The notes under the pieces: generated by a model | Told to the model about the DNA's origin: nothing | The model's database searches: none | Seen by the model: only the letters and a program-made list of their open reading frames with translations | In this document: piece by piece, positions 11,323-23,535 of the stretch | Layout: each line of letters begins with the position of its first letter | How positions within the stretch are numbered: the first letter of the stretch is position 1 | Made by a program: the position numbers and the translations under genes | Assembly (NCBI GenBank): GCA_011799875.1 | Contig: CM022298.1 | Location: forward strand, 492,755,180-492,819,179 | From: Thinopyrum elongatum | Taxonomy: Eukaryota; Streptophyta; Magnoliopsida; Poales; Poaceae | Direction: 5' to 3' | DNA length: 64,000 nucleotides

Positions 11323-12723
11323 TGCTACTTCTTGAGCTTGCGTTGGTTTTTCCCTTGGAGAGGAAAGGGTGATGCAGCACAGTAGAGGTAAGTATTTCCC
11401 TCAGTTAAGAACCAAGGTATCAATCCAGTAGGAGAAGAACGCACAAATCACCAACACCTACACAAACAATCAAACACTTGCACCCAACGCGATAAAGGGG
11501 TTGTCAATCCCTTCACGGCCAATTGCAAAGGTGAGATCTGATAGAGATACATAAACAAAAGATAAAATATTTTTGGGTTTTTTGGTATATAGATCTGAAA
11601 ATAAAAGATTGCAAAATAGTAGATCGGAAAGTAATATGATGGAAAATAGACCCGGGGGCCATAGGTTTCACTAGAGGCTTCTCTCATGAAGGCAAATAAT
11701 ACGGTGGGTGAACAAATTACTGTCGAGCAATTGATAGAAAATCGCAAAGTTATGACGATATCCAAGGCAATGATTATGCATATAGGCATCACGTCCGTGT
11801 CAAGTAGACCGACTCCTGCCTGCATCTACTACTATTACTCCACACATCGACCGCTATCCAGCATGCATCTAGAGTATTAAGTTCATAAAGAACGGAGTAA
11901 CGCCTTAAGTAAGATGACATGCTGTAGAGGAATTAACTCAAGCAATATGATGAAAACCCCATCTTTTTATCCTCGATGGCAACAATGCAATACGTGTCTC
12001 GCTACCCCTACTTTCTCACTGGGTGAAATCACGCAAGATTGAACCCAAAGCTAAGCACCTCTCCCATTGCAAGAAATCGGATAGATCTCCAAGAACATCA
12101 AGGAGAACGTTGTATTGAGAATCAAAGAGAGAGAAGAAGCCAACTAGCTACTAGCTATGGGCCCGTAGGTCTGAGGTAAACTACTCACGCATCATCGGAA
12201 GGGCAATGGAGTTGATGTAGAAGCCCTCCGTGATCGATTCCCCCTCCGGCGGGATGCCGAAAAAGGCCCCAAGATGGGATATCATGGGAACAGAAGGTTG
12301 CGGCGGTGGAAAAGTGTTTTCGTGGATGCCTCTGGTGGTTCTGGAATATTTGTGAATATAAAGAAGGAAGAGCTAGGTCAGGGGAGTCCCGAGGGGCCCA
12401 CAAGGTAGGGGGCGCCCCCCCCCCCTCCTAGGGCACGCCCTCCACCCCTGTCGCCGCCTCGTGGCTCTTCTGACTTGGACTCCAAGTCCCCTGGGTGTCT
12501 TCTGGTCCAAGAAAAATCATCGTGAAGTTTTATTCCATTTGGTATTCCTTTTCTGCGAGGCTCAAAAATAAGGAAAAAAACAAAAACTGGCACTGGGCTC
12601 TAGGTTAATAGGTTAGTCCCAAAAATAATATAAAATAGCATATTAATGCATATAAAACATCCAAAACAGATAATATAATAGCATGGAACAATCAAAAATT
12701 ATAGATACGTTGGAGACGTATCA
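11323..12723 (-). repeat. 5' LTR of the Sabrina/WHAM-like element
   Basis: The outer border at 12723 is the minus-strand TGATACGTCTCC start. The inner border is placed at a CA near 11323 and is uncertain by about ten bases. It is collinear with 1-1552 apart from a deletion of about 180 bases near 12075. The bases just outside, GTTAT at 12724-12728, should be one half of the 5-bp target duplication; the other half lies left of the window. Confidence 0.8.
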
Positions 12724-13722
12724 GTTATTGATCGGAGAGGTGTCTCGGCCATGTGTACATAGTTCTCGAACCCGTAGGGTCCGCACGCTTAACGTTCGTT
12801 GACGATATAGTGTTATATGAGTTATATGATTTGGTGAACGAATGTTGTTCGGAGTCCCGGATGAGATCACGGACATGATGAGGAGCTCCGGAATGGTCCG
12901 GAGGTAAAGATTGATATATAGGACGATACTATTCGGACACCGGAAGACTTTCGGAGTGCACCGGGTAGTCATCGGATCGTCGGAAGGGGTTCCGGACACC
13001 CCCGGGAGGTCTATGGGCCTACTGGGCCAAGAGGAGGGACACACCAGCCCACAAGGGGGCTGGTGCGCCCTCTCCCTGGCCGCCAGCCCTAGGGGAAGGA
13101 AAGGGGGAGGGTTGGCCCCTCCTGCCTTTCCCTCCTCATGTGAGAAAGGAAAGGGGGGCGCCACCTCCCCCTACCTTCCTCCCGCACACAAACATGGCAA
13201 GGGGGGCGCGACTAGGGGCAAGAGCCCAAGTGGGATTCTGCCGCACTTGGGGCGCCTCCTGGCTGCCTCCCATCTCCCCGCCCACCTATATATATGTGGG
13301 AGGGGCGCCACACATAGCGCACGACAATCTCTTAGCCGTGTGCGGCGCCCCTCTCCACAGTTTCGTCCCTCCATCATATTTTCGTAGTGCTTAGGCGAAG
13401 CCCTGTGGATATAGCATCACCACCACCGTAACCACGCCGTTGTGCTGCCGGAACTCATCCACTACTTCATCGTCTTGCTAGATCAAGAAGGCGAGGACGT
13501 TACCGAGCTGAACGTGTGCTGAACGCGGAGGTGCCGTACGTTCGGTACTTGATCAGTTGGATCGCGAAGAAGTTCGACTACATCAACCGCGTTACTAAAC
13601 ACTTCCGCTTACGGTCTGCGAGGGTACGTAGACACACTCTCCCCTCTCGTTTCTATGCATCTCCATGGATAGATCTTGCGTGTGCATGGAAATTTTTTTG
13701 TTTTCCATGCAACGTTCCCCTA
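12724..13722 (+). repeat. Angela/BARE1-type LTR, 3' part only
   Basis: Homologous to 24306-25304 in the complete Angela-type element of this window, from the GTTATTGA motif to the LTR end (ttttccatgcaacgttcccc). It contains the same TATA-like CACCTATATATA promoter segment (about 13281) and the transcribed leader. The 5' half of the LTR is absent because the Sabrina-like element begins exactly here. The last bases differ from the expected CCAACA terminus. Since gypsy internal sequence rather than a Copia primer-binding site follows, it is likely a solo or 3' LTR. Confidence 0.82.
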
Positions 13723-15274
13723 GATGACTTCCCGTGCAAGATATCCAGTCTTCTTCAGTAAGTTACCACAAAAGTTTCCGGCTTAAGGTACCAAGTCTTC
13801 CCTAGCGTGTCTCTAAGGGGGGAAGCTTCTGAGGTACAGTACCCAGTCTTCTTCAGCAAGCTATCTGACGAAAGCTTCAAGCTATTCGGTCTTCCTCGGC
13901 AAGATACTCTCGATGGCTTTCAACACAAGTTGTCCAACCCTCCTCAATACGGCACTGATGCAAGATATTAAACAATGAGTTGGCAGCATATGGTAGTGCA
14001 TCTCAAGAATCAGGTCTGCAACAGTTGAGTGAGAAGCAAGAATCAGTCAGAACACAAGTATGCCTCTGGAATCAGATATTTCTACATACAGTGAGCATGC
14101 TACCAAGTTCATTGCAATTCACTCATACGAGGAAAAATTTGAGGTAAGCATTCAACAACCTCACCGGTTATGCAAGGGAAAGAAAGCTAGTTGGTGATGC
14201 AAGAACCGACAAGTCTTGAAGAAAGACAACATTGAGACAACCATCTTGGCCAGTGGTTATCGAGGTCAGCCTCCTCACACCCGACAAAGTGGTATTATTA
14301 ACCTCGTCACTGTCCTGCATAATTAACGACAACAATGAGCTCCGTACAAGCACATGTGAACCTGGAAAATATCCTGAGACTCAAGACATGAACAAGGCCA
14401 AGGTATGATTGCCAAAATAGTGCATATGACTGTACCCATGGTCACAAAATGAATCAAGAATATATGAGGCCAAGTTCTTTCAAAAGACCCAAACGAAGGG
14501 AATAATAATGAAGGATCAAGACCAACAATGCAGGGATATACCGGCAAAAGGAGTAATCATAATGTTAAACTACAAGCCTCAAAGCATGTGCCCTCACATA
14601 TGGGAATCGGTTAAAGAATAGCCTACCGTGGACAGGATTCTTTTGCCAAAACACCGCCAGTCAAGTTTGTGAATGTTATCGTCACAAGGTGGTACACTTT
14701 ATTGTGAGTCATGGCAAGTGACAGTCAAATCTTTGATACGGATTGGATACTCAAGACGGTGGAACCACTCAAGATGATTCAGAAACTCCTGCGAGAAATC
14801 AGAATCTGTCAGGAGAACGGGTATGATTCACATCACTGTTTTGAACCAGGAAGGGCATGCATATATTCAAGCAATCCGATGCCTGGATAGAAGAGATTCC
14901 TTGTTCCCAGAAAAGATGTGTTCACAACTCCGTGGAATATTCTCGGTACTGGATACAAGAATGACACCTCCATCGAGAATCACTATTGAGAAGGACACGT
15001 ATTTCAGTTATGATAACCTTTCGGACCTCAGCTAAGTCAGCAGATATGAAAGAAATTGGAGCCAGTGTGAACATGAATATATGAGGTAAGGCCTGTCAGA
15101 ATCGGATACGGTGAAGCAAACCACCCCAGAGCAAGGCAGGCAGTCAGATGAAATTCAGTGGGAACATAATAAAAGGGAAACCCGAGTTGGAAACGGTTTC
15201 CTTGAGTCAGAATATTTACTGGATCCCTGAGCAACCAAATCTCAAGGACGAGATTTCTTTAAGGAGGGAAGGTT
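13723..15274 (+). mobile_element. Internal remnant of a Gypsy element, no intact genes, ending in a polypurine tract
   Basis: This sequence sits directly upstream of the 4.3-kb LTR and ends in a purine-rich tract (about 15259-15274, with AAGGAGGGAAGG), so it is the 3' end of that element's internal region. I find no reverse transcriptase, integrase or gag motif in any frame. Between about 13746 and 13910 there are degenerate tandem units containing CAGTCTTCTTCAG. The open frames of 60-80 codons show no recognisable protein. The left end is lost or interrupted at the Angela LTR. Confidence 0.65.
15259..15274 (+). other. Polypurine tract of the 4.3-kb-LTR Gypsy element
   Basis: A purine-rich run immediately precedes the LTR start TGTAACACCC. 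The preceding GGACGAGATTTCTTTAAGG context matches that of the other chromovirus-type element in the window (GGACGAGAATTTCTTTTAGAGG at about 61995), showing that the two are related. Confidence 0.7.
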
Positions 15275-18200
15275 TGTAACACCCTGGATTTTTTGCTTTT
15301 TCTTTTGGATTTCTTTGGATTATTGCTTTGATTCCTTTTTTTGTGGCTATGTGGTCTGGAAACTTGGGAAGATCATATCTTCCTAGGTTCCCTAGTGGCT
15401 TGTCATCCTCAAATCCATCCCAAGATCATGTCCTTTGCATCCAAGTCCAAATCCCAATATTCTTTTTATGGGGAAGATTCCTTTTTCTATTAAAAGAATA
15501 ATCCTTTTTGCCTTAGGTTGTGAAGAAACCTACCTTTCTGTCATGTTTTCTACTCCCAAAAAATTCTCATAAATCCTTTGGGACATATCTTTCAAGGATA
15601 TGTCAAAATTATTCCTTGCCTAGTTCAAAAATAATTCACAAATATTCCTTTTCCTATTCTGCCCTAAGTGGCTTTTTGAGAAGGAAGTGCAATTTATCTT
15701 TGCTTGCTTGACCCCAAACTTTTTAGGCACTCTTTCCTATCCATCTCATTGCCTCATGCCAAAATTCAGCTCTATTTGCCTAGTAAATATTCCTGAGCAA
15801 TTTTTCCAAAGTTTCTGTTCAAACAGAGGCCTTGTGAAGGAAGTACAAGGCATATCCAAATGAGTTGAAATGTTGCAAGGTCCTTCATATACCCAAATCA
15901 TGACTCTCCTCCAAATTTTAGCTCATGTCATCACTCTATGTGAGCACACCATCAAATCTTGGTTTCTGGTCAAATTTTCAGGTTGTGAAGCAACTATATT
16001 TTCTATTGCTGAAAATTTACCAGGACATGCTTCCACACATATAAACTTTCTCCACCAAATTTGGGCTCATTTTATCTAGCCATTTGCCCTCTGCAATTTT
16101 TCTTAGATTATGTCCAGATTGAGGCTTTGTGAAGCAAGTACCATTTTGGTATTTCCAAATGGTATGAAACTTTTACAGTAGCTTCATATTCTCAAATAAC
16201 TCATCTCCTCCAAAATTCAGCTCCATTTCATTTGTCATGTGAGTGCCCCTTCTTATTTTGCATTTCTGTCCAGTGGAGAGCATTGTACAGCAAGTGTTAT
16301 ATTTTCTTCTCCAATTGAGCTGATTGTTGTCCAACACAGTGTTCATAGCATGTGATCACTCTCAGGCAAAGACCAGTCCCTATCTCCTCTTGTATCTTCC
16401 TCACCACAGCACAAACACCTTGTTGTTCCACTGTAATCCTGCAAGCTGTGGTCACCTTAGTGGGTAGTATGATAGTTTCTTTCCTCCTTGGCTTTCTCCT
16501 TTGAATGACCGATCTAGCTAACATGGTCGGCCGGCCAGGGTGCAACTGCATGCACCAGTTCATGCGGTGACTGCGTGGCTGGCATGCACACCGACGCGCT
16601 CTGCAAGTGGAGCCCCCCTGACCTCGCCCATACCTCATCTTCGCGAGAGTTCTTCGTGTCCTGGAACTCCCCCGTGATCCCCTGCGTCGCCCTGTGCCGC
16701 TGCCCCGACTTGTCTCGCCGTCGTTGCGTCGCGTTGAGCTTGCCCGTGCCACATAGCTCCTCTGCTCCTCCTTGTCCGGTCGGCCGAGCCTTCTTGAGCC
16801 CTCCCGAGCTCGCCCCGAGCCTATTTATAGGATGCCCGAGCTCTTGCGCTCCTCGCCGCTCTCTCCCCGGCCCTCCTAACCCACCGGAGCAGCTCCACCT
16901 CTCTCTAGCCACCGCCATCCGCCATGGCCGCCTCAGCCTCCTCATGATTCTGGCGAGCCCGAGCCCCCTCCCCCTCCCCTGACCTCACCACAAGATCCCC
17001 CACTCGTCGGCGCTCCTCCCCATCCCCTTCACTCGCCGGAGCGCCCGTAGTGCCAAGATCGCCACCGCCTGAAGCCCCTTCCCGACGGCATTGGAGTTGC
17101 CCTCACCTCAACCCTCCCCAGCGTGCTCTCTCGGGCCAGATGGGCGCGGCACCCTTCCCCGGTCCCGCCGGCAGCCTCGCCCTGGCCTGAAGTGGTCGGA
17201 GCCGGCCAGGCCGTCGCCGGTGCCCTCCCCTGCCTCACCTCCTCTATTTCGTGCGGGAACGGCGCGAGGAAGAAGAAGATAGGGGCCAAGCGGGCCCCCT
17301 CCTCCCCGCGGACCCCACCCGTCAGCCCCTCCGCGTTGACCCAGCCCGGGCCACGTCAGTAAGTGGAAGTGTATTCGAGAGAATATGTTTCCTTCCTCTG
17401 AAAACGTCTTTTGATTCTTCTTCAGTTCAAAATACGCTTCTCTGTTCTGAAAACGCATTCTCAGAAAAGGCGCTTTCTGTTTTCAGCCGCCAGGGACTTG
17501 TTTGTGAGGATATTTTTACAAATTGGTCCCTGATCTTCCAACACTCGTATCTCCGCGACCGTAACTCCAAATCAGGTGATTCCAAAGCCCACGTCTTCGT
17601 CTCGTCGAGCCCGTTCTGTTGGTATCATTTTCACTATGTGTTCCATATTGGAAATGACCATTATGCCCTTGCCTTTAAGCAGCCCACTTCGACAGAGAAG
17701 TACTTCCGGCAACTCGTTCCGCGAGTTCACCGCACTTCTTCCCGGAGTATTCTTCACCCCCAGGCAAGCCACGACAGCCACTTGCATGGTGGCCTTGAAG
17801 TAGCCATGGTTTTCTACTTGAATGTTTAATAAATGTTTGCTCGTTTAATACTGCTATTACTGTTTCGGTTATGCTTGTGGATCTATGCTCATCATCATGA
17901 TATGTTCTTATGCACCTTGTTAGTATGTGCTACTTGTTAGAATTATTCTCATATGTCATGCTTGGTAGTAGTACATGCTGGTGATAATGATGTTCATCTG
18001 ATGCATGGTTATCGTCTGTTATGAAAGTATATGTGATATACATGTTCATCTGCATCTGGTAAACTAAGTGCTTTATTATTGTTGATGCTAATGCTTCATA
18101 TATTAAATGGTAATGCTTCCCATAAATGTTCATGTTGATATCATATGCATTGTTGATTCATCATGTTATTGTGACTCAGCTCATTTCTTTTCAAGTTTAA

Positions 18201-19584
18201 CTGGATATTAATTGAACTTGAACACCTGTTGGCTGAGTCATAGTGCCATCCAGTCGAGCTGACCAGTGCAGCCACACTTGCTTGTATGGGAAGGCCCTAA
18301 TGCAGTCTATTGTCATGCCTCTCATCGGTGCCTCCAACTAGGGAAGGTTATGTGCGCACGCTACCCTTATCAGGTAGGTAGCCATAAGCCTTGTGTGCCT
18401 GTAGTTGTTAGGGCCCTTTGTCCCCGTTTGGGACCATTTTTGTTTTGCCACGACGGTGGTCGTTGGGTATCACGAGGTGACATCGGGGCCACCCATGACT
18501 TAGCCCAAAGGAGATTTGGTCGGAGTGGCCGGGAGAGTGTCATGCAGTTGATCGGTTTTGTCGGAACGCCATTGGTCCACCCGAATGGGAGTATGAAGCC
18601 ATGGGTTCTGTGGTGTGGGTACAGTGTACTAACCTCTGCAGAGTGTATAATTTATCGATAGCCGCGCCCGCGGATATGGGCCCAGTTCGTAGTAGGTCAC
18701 ACTATGGGTCAACAGTAATAATAACCTGAGTAATAACAACCCCGGTTCGATTATGAAAGAAGTTGGTTGATCTTTATGTGATCGTGAGGGGATCACAGTG
18801 GTATCGTGGATACCGAAGTGGTGGATATTTGTGGTGTCATGTGATGATCCCGGGTAAAGATCAACCTCCTTGTGGTCATGTGGTCACTACGGTACTGTTA
18901 ATACCAAGCTTGGTCCGTCCTGAGTTGATCGTGTGATGCCCACGATGGTAAGTTGATACGTGTGGTGGTTACGAGGTAACCCCGAACAGAGTAAGTGAAT
19001 CATGCTAGTTTAAACATGTTGCATGCTAGTATCATCGTGTTCATATGTTCATGCCATGCTCATCCGATATTGTTCTATTGATATCTTGTTCACCATGTCC
19101 ATGCCATGTTCCTCTAGTTTTATTATGTTCATCATTGATTTAACCTGTAAATGCCATGTTTTTGTTTGTCTTGATTGCTTTTGGTTGCTGTGAGCTTGTG
19201 AGTACATTCAAAGTACTCACCTGGCATGTCATGCCAGTTTGCAGGTCATGCCGTGTTTGCTTGATTGCTGAGGATCCCGAGTTTGCGAGCTAGGATAAGC
19301 GTTCCAGCCAGAGTCCCTGCGGAGTGGAGTCCATCGCTGTCGTTGTTATTCCGCTGCTAGAAGTTCTTCCGCTGCTACGAGTTGTTCTGCTGCTAGCATA
19401 GAGCAACCTGTCAGGCGTAGTGTCGCCGTGCCGATGTAATCCGTTGTGATATTGGAACCTTTGTATCCATATCATTTGTAATAAGAGCTGATTTGTTCTA
19501 TGCCAAGCAGTGCCGTATTCCAGAAGACTCGATCTCTGGGCTGGGATACGGAGTGTTCCGATCTCTCTAAGCCGGGGTGCCACA
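15275..19584 (+). repeat. 3' LTR (about 4.3 kb) of a chromovirus-type Gypsy element
   Basis: It starts TGTAACACCC after a polypurine tract and ends GGTGCCACA, a TG...CA LTR. The interior varies sharply: AT-rich with degenerate repeats of about 295 bases (15833 and 16127 onward), a GC-rich block at about 16540-17360 with several chance ORFs, a T-rich block at 17830-18260, and a G+T-rich block with imperfect short repeats at about 18720-18990. The right end abuts the antisense gene of the Tat-type element, so the element inserted there. The expected duplication GGTGG (19585-19589) cannot be checked because the other end is not in the window. Confidence 0.78.
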
Positions 19585-21138
19585 GGTGGAGCCTGCTCGG
19601 CCCGGCACGTCGGTGCCCGGGTCCGAGGTCATCCCACCACCCCCGCCAACTGCCCAAGAACGGGCCAGCGCGGGGTGGACCGAGGAGATGGAGGAGACCC
19701 TGAAGGGTTCCTCCATTAAGGAAGAGCATTGTACCTTAATAGGTGTGGTGTTGCAGGATTTTCGGTCCGCAGGGGCCGGCCTGCATGAGGCTTTCAAGAG
19801 CCTTGTGACGAGCTTCGAGGTATGCTTCTATCCCTTTATTTTGGTGCTATAAAAGATTCATGTACTTGTCTGAAGACATGTCATTACAGCCTTCTAAACG
19901 GCTTAGTAAGTGAGTAGCCTCCAAGCCCAAAGGTGGTTTCAAGAAACTGGCATTGGGGTCATATGACTTAATAGGAGCTTGTCATGTAGCCCCAGATCAT
20001 TGCTTAAGGCAGTCGTCCTGGATAAGTATATGGACCGTGGGCGTTGTAATAAGGAGTTCTGTTGACAGGTTTCGATCTTGGTTCTGTGCTCCGTCTCCGC
20101 GGAGATAGGGGAGATGAACCAGAAGCTCGAGAGGTCCCAGAAGGACCTTGACCTAGTCAACCAGAGGTTCGAGCAGTCTCAAGGTAAGCAAGTCAAACTT
20201 GCGTGATATTTTTACAAGGAATAATATATTTTACTGGATCAAAAACTAAGGCTGAGCTGATTTAATGACAGCAGCGTTAGCTGAGCTTGAGACGCTCAAG
20301 GCTGATCTCGAAAGAGCTTGGCAAGAGTCGAAGTAGCATGAAGCTGCAGCCGTGAAGGCGGAGGAGGCCCGAGCCGCTGAGAAGGTGGCCGGGGACAAGG
20401 ACCGGGTGCGGGTGGTTGAGGTCAAGGAGACCCTGAAGGGCATGTTTGAAGCACGTGACAAGCTTCAGGTGGAAGGGCATCAAACGAAGGAGCTTGAAAA
20501 GCCCAAGCTTGCCCATGCCGATCTCAAGACCGTGGCCTGGGCGGACCGCGAGGTGCTCCAGCAGTTGGAGCAAATCACCTCGGGTAAGCACTACTTATTG
20601 CAGTGTGTGTTTGGCAACAAAGGGTGCATTGAGCTCACCCAGCTGTGGATTCCGCAGAAGTCTTCGTGGATCTCCCGCAGAGCGTGACGGATGCCATTGC
20701 ACACTTCTACCAACTGGCGGGTCATGAAGTGGAGAAGGACTTCTGGGGACAGTTCTCGGGGTCTCCGGCGGCGCAACTGCTATGTAATCGAATGAAGCAG
20801 TTGGCCGAGCTACTTCGCATGGCGAGGCCAGCACTTCAAGACCTTTGTGTCACCCTCTGGCCTGCCGACGTCCTTCCGGGCAGCCTCTTCGGCCTCGTGG
20901 TGCGCCTACATAGGGTTGTCCCACGTGTCGATATCTGGAGGAGGTCCGCGTGCTTTGAAGGAGCACAGAGGGCGTACGCCTGCGTGAAGACGCATTAGCG
21001 CAAGGTTGACGCTATGATTGTGGCCGTGGGTCCTCCTGTAGACAAACCGTCCACCGCGAAGCAGTTCTATGAAAAGGTGGAGGAGGGAGCTCGGCTGACC
21101 GAGACCGCGTGTCCGAAAGACACTTTGTATTATTAGGT
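19585..21138 (+). pseudogene. Antisense multi-exon gene of the Tat-type element (5'-truncated)
   Basis: The plus strand carries coding blocks separated by clear splice signals. Donors are gagGTATGC (about 19820), aagGTAAGC (about 20184) and cggGTAAGC (about 20583); acceptors lie near 20070, 20272 and 20659. Exon peptides include QKLERSQKDLDLVNQRFEQS and VFVDLPQSVTDAIAHFYQLA. The middle exons are charged and probably coiled coil. The last exon has the conserved WPADVLPGSLFGLV type of segment I know from proteins annotated as 'putative gypsy type transposon' in grasses. In-frame stops at about 20335 (GAGTCGAAGTAG) and 20996, and the loss of the 5' exons to the LTR at 19584, make it a pseudogene. 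Its biochemical function is unknown. Confidence 0.62.
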
Positions 21139-22019
21139 AGGACTTCAGAATGCCGAAGTGATGGAATATATAAAACTTTATCTTTTGCTTGACTGGTTAT
21201 GGCTTTAAATTCCATATGTGTGTCTTTTAATTATTTTTACCTCCTGGGTGACTTTTTTTAACCTGAAAGTGGCCAGTCGTCGGCTTCAGCCCCCATGTAG
21301 TTTAGTACAAAGGGTGTTCCGAGATGCAGATTTGACCCTTAGCCGACGTCTTGGTGCCCGGAGGCGGTCTTCTTCATATAGGAACAAGGGAATCAGACTA
21401 TGGTGGCTTGAGAGCTTTCAAGTAGTCCTAGGAGTTTGACAGCGAGGCTGCTGACTAGCCCCCGGTGTGGGAAGTGGTCGGCCTAGTAGGCCGAGGTCTA
21501 GGCCGTAACACACTTCGGCCAGAAAGTAGAGCTAACATGGGTGATCTCTATCATCACATCGCTTAACGCGGTCTACGGATGGCCGACCAGTTTGCGCCTA
21601 CCTAGATAGTCAGTTTTCGGCTTTTCCACTGAGGCGCTCTGCCAATTAACCTAGCGACGCTATCACAGTGGTTCTCCCATTACACCCTTAGCCGGATTCA
21701 TCGGGAACGTAAGGGGTACACATAGGAGCCAGGCAACCCAACTATTGACCGAAATCTAGGTTCGAAACTGATGCATATAAAGTCAAAATCCGAGACGCCG
21801 AATACTTCGGACTTGTAATACAATTGTATCTCTTTCTTTTAAAGGACTTCTTCACAGCGAAGGGACGTGCTTATAAAGAAATACTATAAGGACCTTTAAA
21901 GGGCATAGTTTCTTTATTTCATAATTTCAAGCCTTTACATGCCCAATCGCAACAAGAGGAACTAAAAGAGTACAATGTAAAGGGGAAAGGGAGGAAGGAG
22001 AAATACATGGCGGGTATTC
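21139..22019. repeat. Non-coding internal sequence of the Tat-type element
   Basis: This lies between the convergent antisense gene and the protease remnant. I see no recognisable protein, RNA gene or sharp repeat. The reverse transcriptase to integrase segment expected in a complete element is missing from this position. Confidence 0.5.
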
Positions 22020-23530
22020 ACATCAGGCTTTTAGGAACCCGGGCCGCATCCTGCCACACGTCTGCGCTTCCGGGCTGTTGACCAGCTTGTGGGCACCGAC
22101 AGTGGTGTTTTAAGTAAGACTGGTGCAATCTCGGTCCTTTATGCGCCCCAAGTGTTTATTAGCCGAGCCCCTTGAAGGAGGTCTTGCAGGAGTATGTTTG
22201 CATGGTTTAAAGCCACACTGATGAGGTCATGGTTGCCGGCTCTTTGACAGAGGCCTGCTAGTGAAAGGGCTCGAAGCCACGTCGGTTCTAGGTTAAACCG
22301 TTTCGACGTGTTGGTGGTGTTTTGGCTCCTTGGCGGCCCAGGGAATCTTGAGTGCGAAATTATGCACCCTGGGGACATAGGCCCCCATCCAGAGAGGGCA
22401 CGCAAGGAGCCCGTATCCCTATTTAGGGTGCGGGGGTATGTGGCCGAGGTCGATTTGTGCGGCCCGGGTGTGCTAAGAGCTAGCGGTGCGTTTATCGCTG
22501 CGGGCTGCCTCCTCGGATGCTTGCACCTTGGCTGCAAAAGCCACGGTCTGCTCTTTAGTCCGGAGCGAGTGCTCGTTGTTGCCATTGGCTGTTATAACAC
22601 CGTTGGGTCCTGGCATTGTAAGCTTCAGATAAGCATAATGCGGGACAACGTTGAAGCATGCGAAGGCTACGCGCCCTAAAAGCGCGTGATAACCGCTCCG
22701 GAATGGGACGATGTCGAAGATTAATTCTTTGCTTCAAAAGTTTTCGGGCGAGCTGAAGACTACTTCCAGGGTGACCGTGCCGGTGCAACAGGCCTCAACG
22801 CCTAGGATGACACGTTTAAAGGTTGTAGTGCTCGGTTTGATCCGAGAGATGCCCATCTTCCTAACCGTGTCCTCGTAGATGAGGTTGAGGCTGCTGCATC
22901 TGTCCATGAGGACTCACGTGAGATGGTAACCATCGACAATTGTGTCCAGGACAAGTACCGCCGATCTGCCATGCCTAATGTTGGTCGGATAGTCGTGCTT
23001 ATCGAAGGTGATCGGACAAGCCGACCAGGGGTTGAACTTCGGGGCAACTGGCTCCATTGCGTAGACATCCCAAAGCACTCGCTTCCTCTCCTTCTTAGGG
23101 ATTTGGATGACATAGATCATGTTAACCTATGTTACCTTGTTAGGAAACTTCTTTTGGCCTCCATTATTGGGCCACCGAGGTTCATCCTCGTCTTCATTGT
23201 GGTTTTGGGTTTTACTTCGACCCTCTACCGCGACCTTGCCAGCTTGTTTAAAGACCCAGCAATTCCTGTTGATGTGGGTCGCTGGTTTATCCGGAGTGCC
23301 GTGGATTCCACATGGGCGGTCCAGAAGTCTGTCAAGCTGGCTAGGTCCATCTCTATTCCCTTTAAAGGAGCTTCTTTTTGTGTCTGGATTTAGGTCCGAT
23401 GAACCTTGCGTTGACCGCAACATCCTCTGTGTCGCTTCCGCCGTTCTTACACCTGCGCTTGTTTTTATTGCGCTTGGGCTTTCCGTTGGCGTCGCGTGTT
23501 TCCGAGGTGCCTGCCTTGCCGTTGTGAGAG
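22020..23530 (-). pseudogene. Tat-type gag C-terminus and protease pseudogene
   Basis: Minus-strand reading continues directly from the gag part at 32137 once the Angela element is disregarded. The gag tail holds a zinc-knuckle-like segment (near 23330-23270, HGTPDKPATHINRNCWVFKQ). The retropepsin-like protease follows (near 22900, VLMDRCSSLNLIYEDTV), where the usual Asp-Gly/Ser-Gly active site has become Asp-Arg. Conserved downstream stretches include FDIVPFRSGYHALLGR (near 22700) and MPGPNGVITANGN. Stops occur in the main frame, for example near 23125, 22918 and 22733. The conserved frame runs on to about 22060 with further stops. It is clearly non-functional. Confidence 0.72.
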
Positions 23531-23535
23531 CTGCG
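23531..23535. other. Target-site duplication (left) of the Angela-type element
   Basis: CTGCG immediately precedes the LTR start TGAAGG and is repeated exactly at 32132-32136. Confidence 0.92.

Larger units (their letters stand above)
1..12723 (-). mobile_element. Sabrina/WHAM-like Gypsy LTR retrotransposon, rearranged, left end outside window
   Basis: The element reads on the minus strand. Its 5' LTR is 11323-12723, the primer-binding site 11291-11311, the internal region runs down to 1553, and the 3' LTR is 1-1552, cut by the window edge. The LTR starts with TGATACGTCTCCAACGTATC on the minus strand, which I recognise from the Sabrina/WHAM group (Athila lineage) of Triticeae. No gag-pol domain is visible inside; only two short ORFs of unknown function are present, so it is probably non-autonomous. 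A LINE, an extra LTR piece and a duplicated internal segment break the internal region. The exact family name is uncertain. Confidence 0.8.

Noticed and set aside
12724..13722. A second complete Angela element
   Set aside because: Only the 3' part of one LTR is present; no Copia primer-binding site or internal domain follows.
16297..17829. ORFs of up to 192 codons in the GC-rich part of the 4.3-kb LTR
   Set aside because: Several overlapping frames on both strands with no known motif inside an LTR; treated as incidental.
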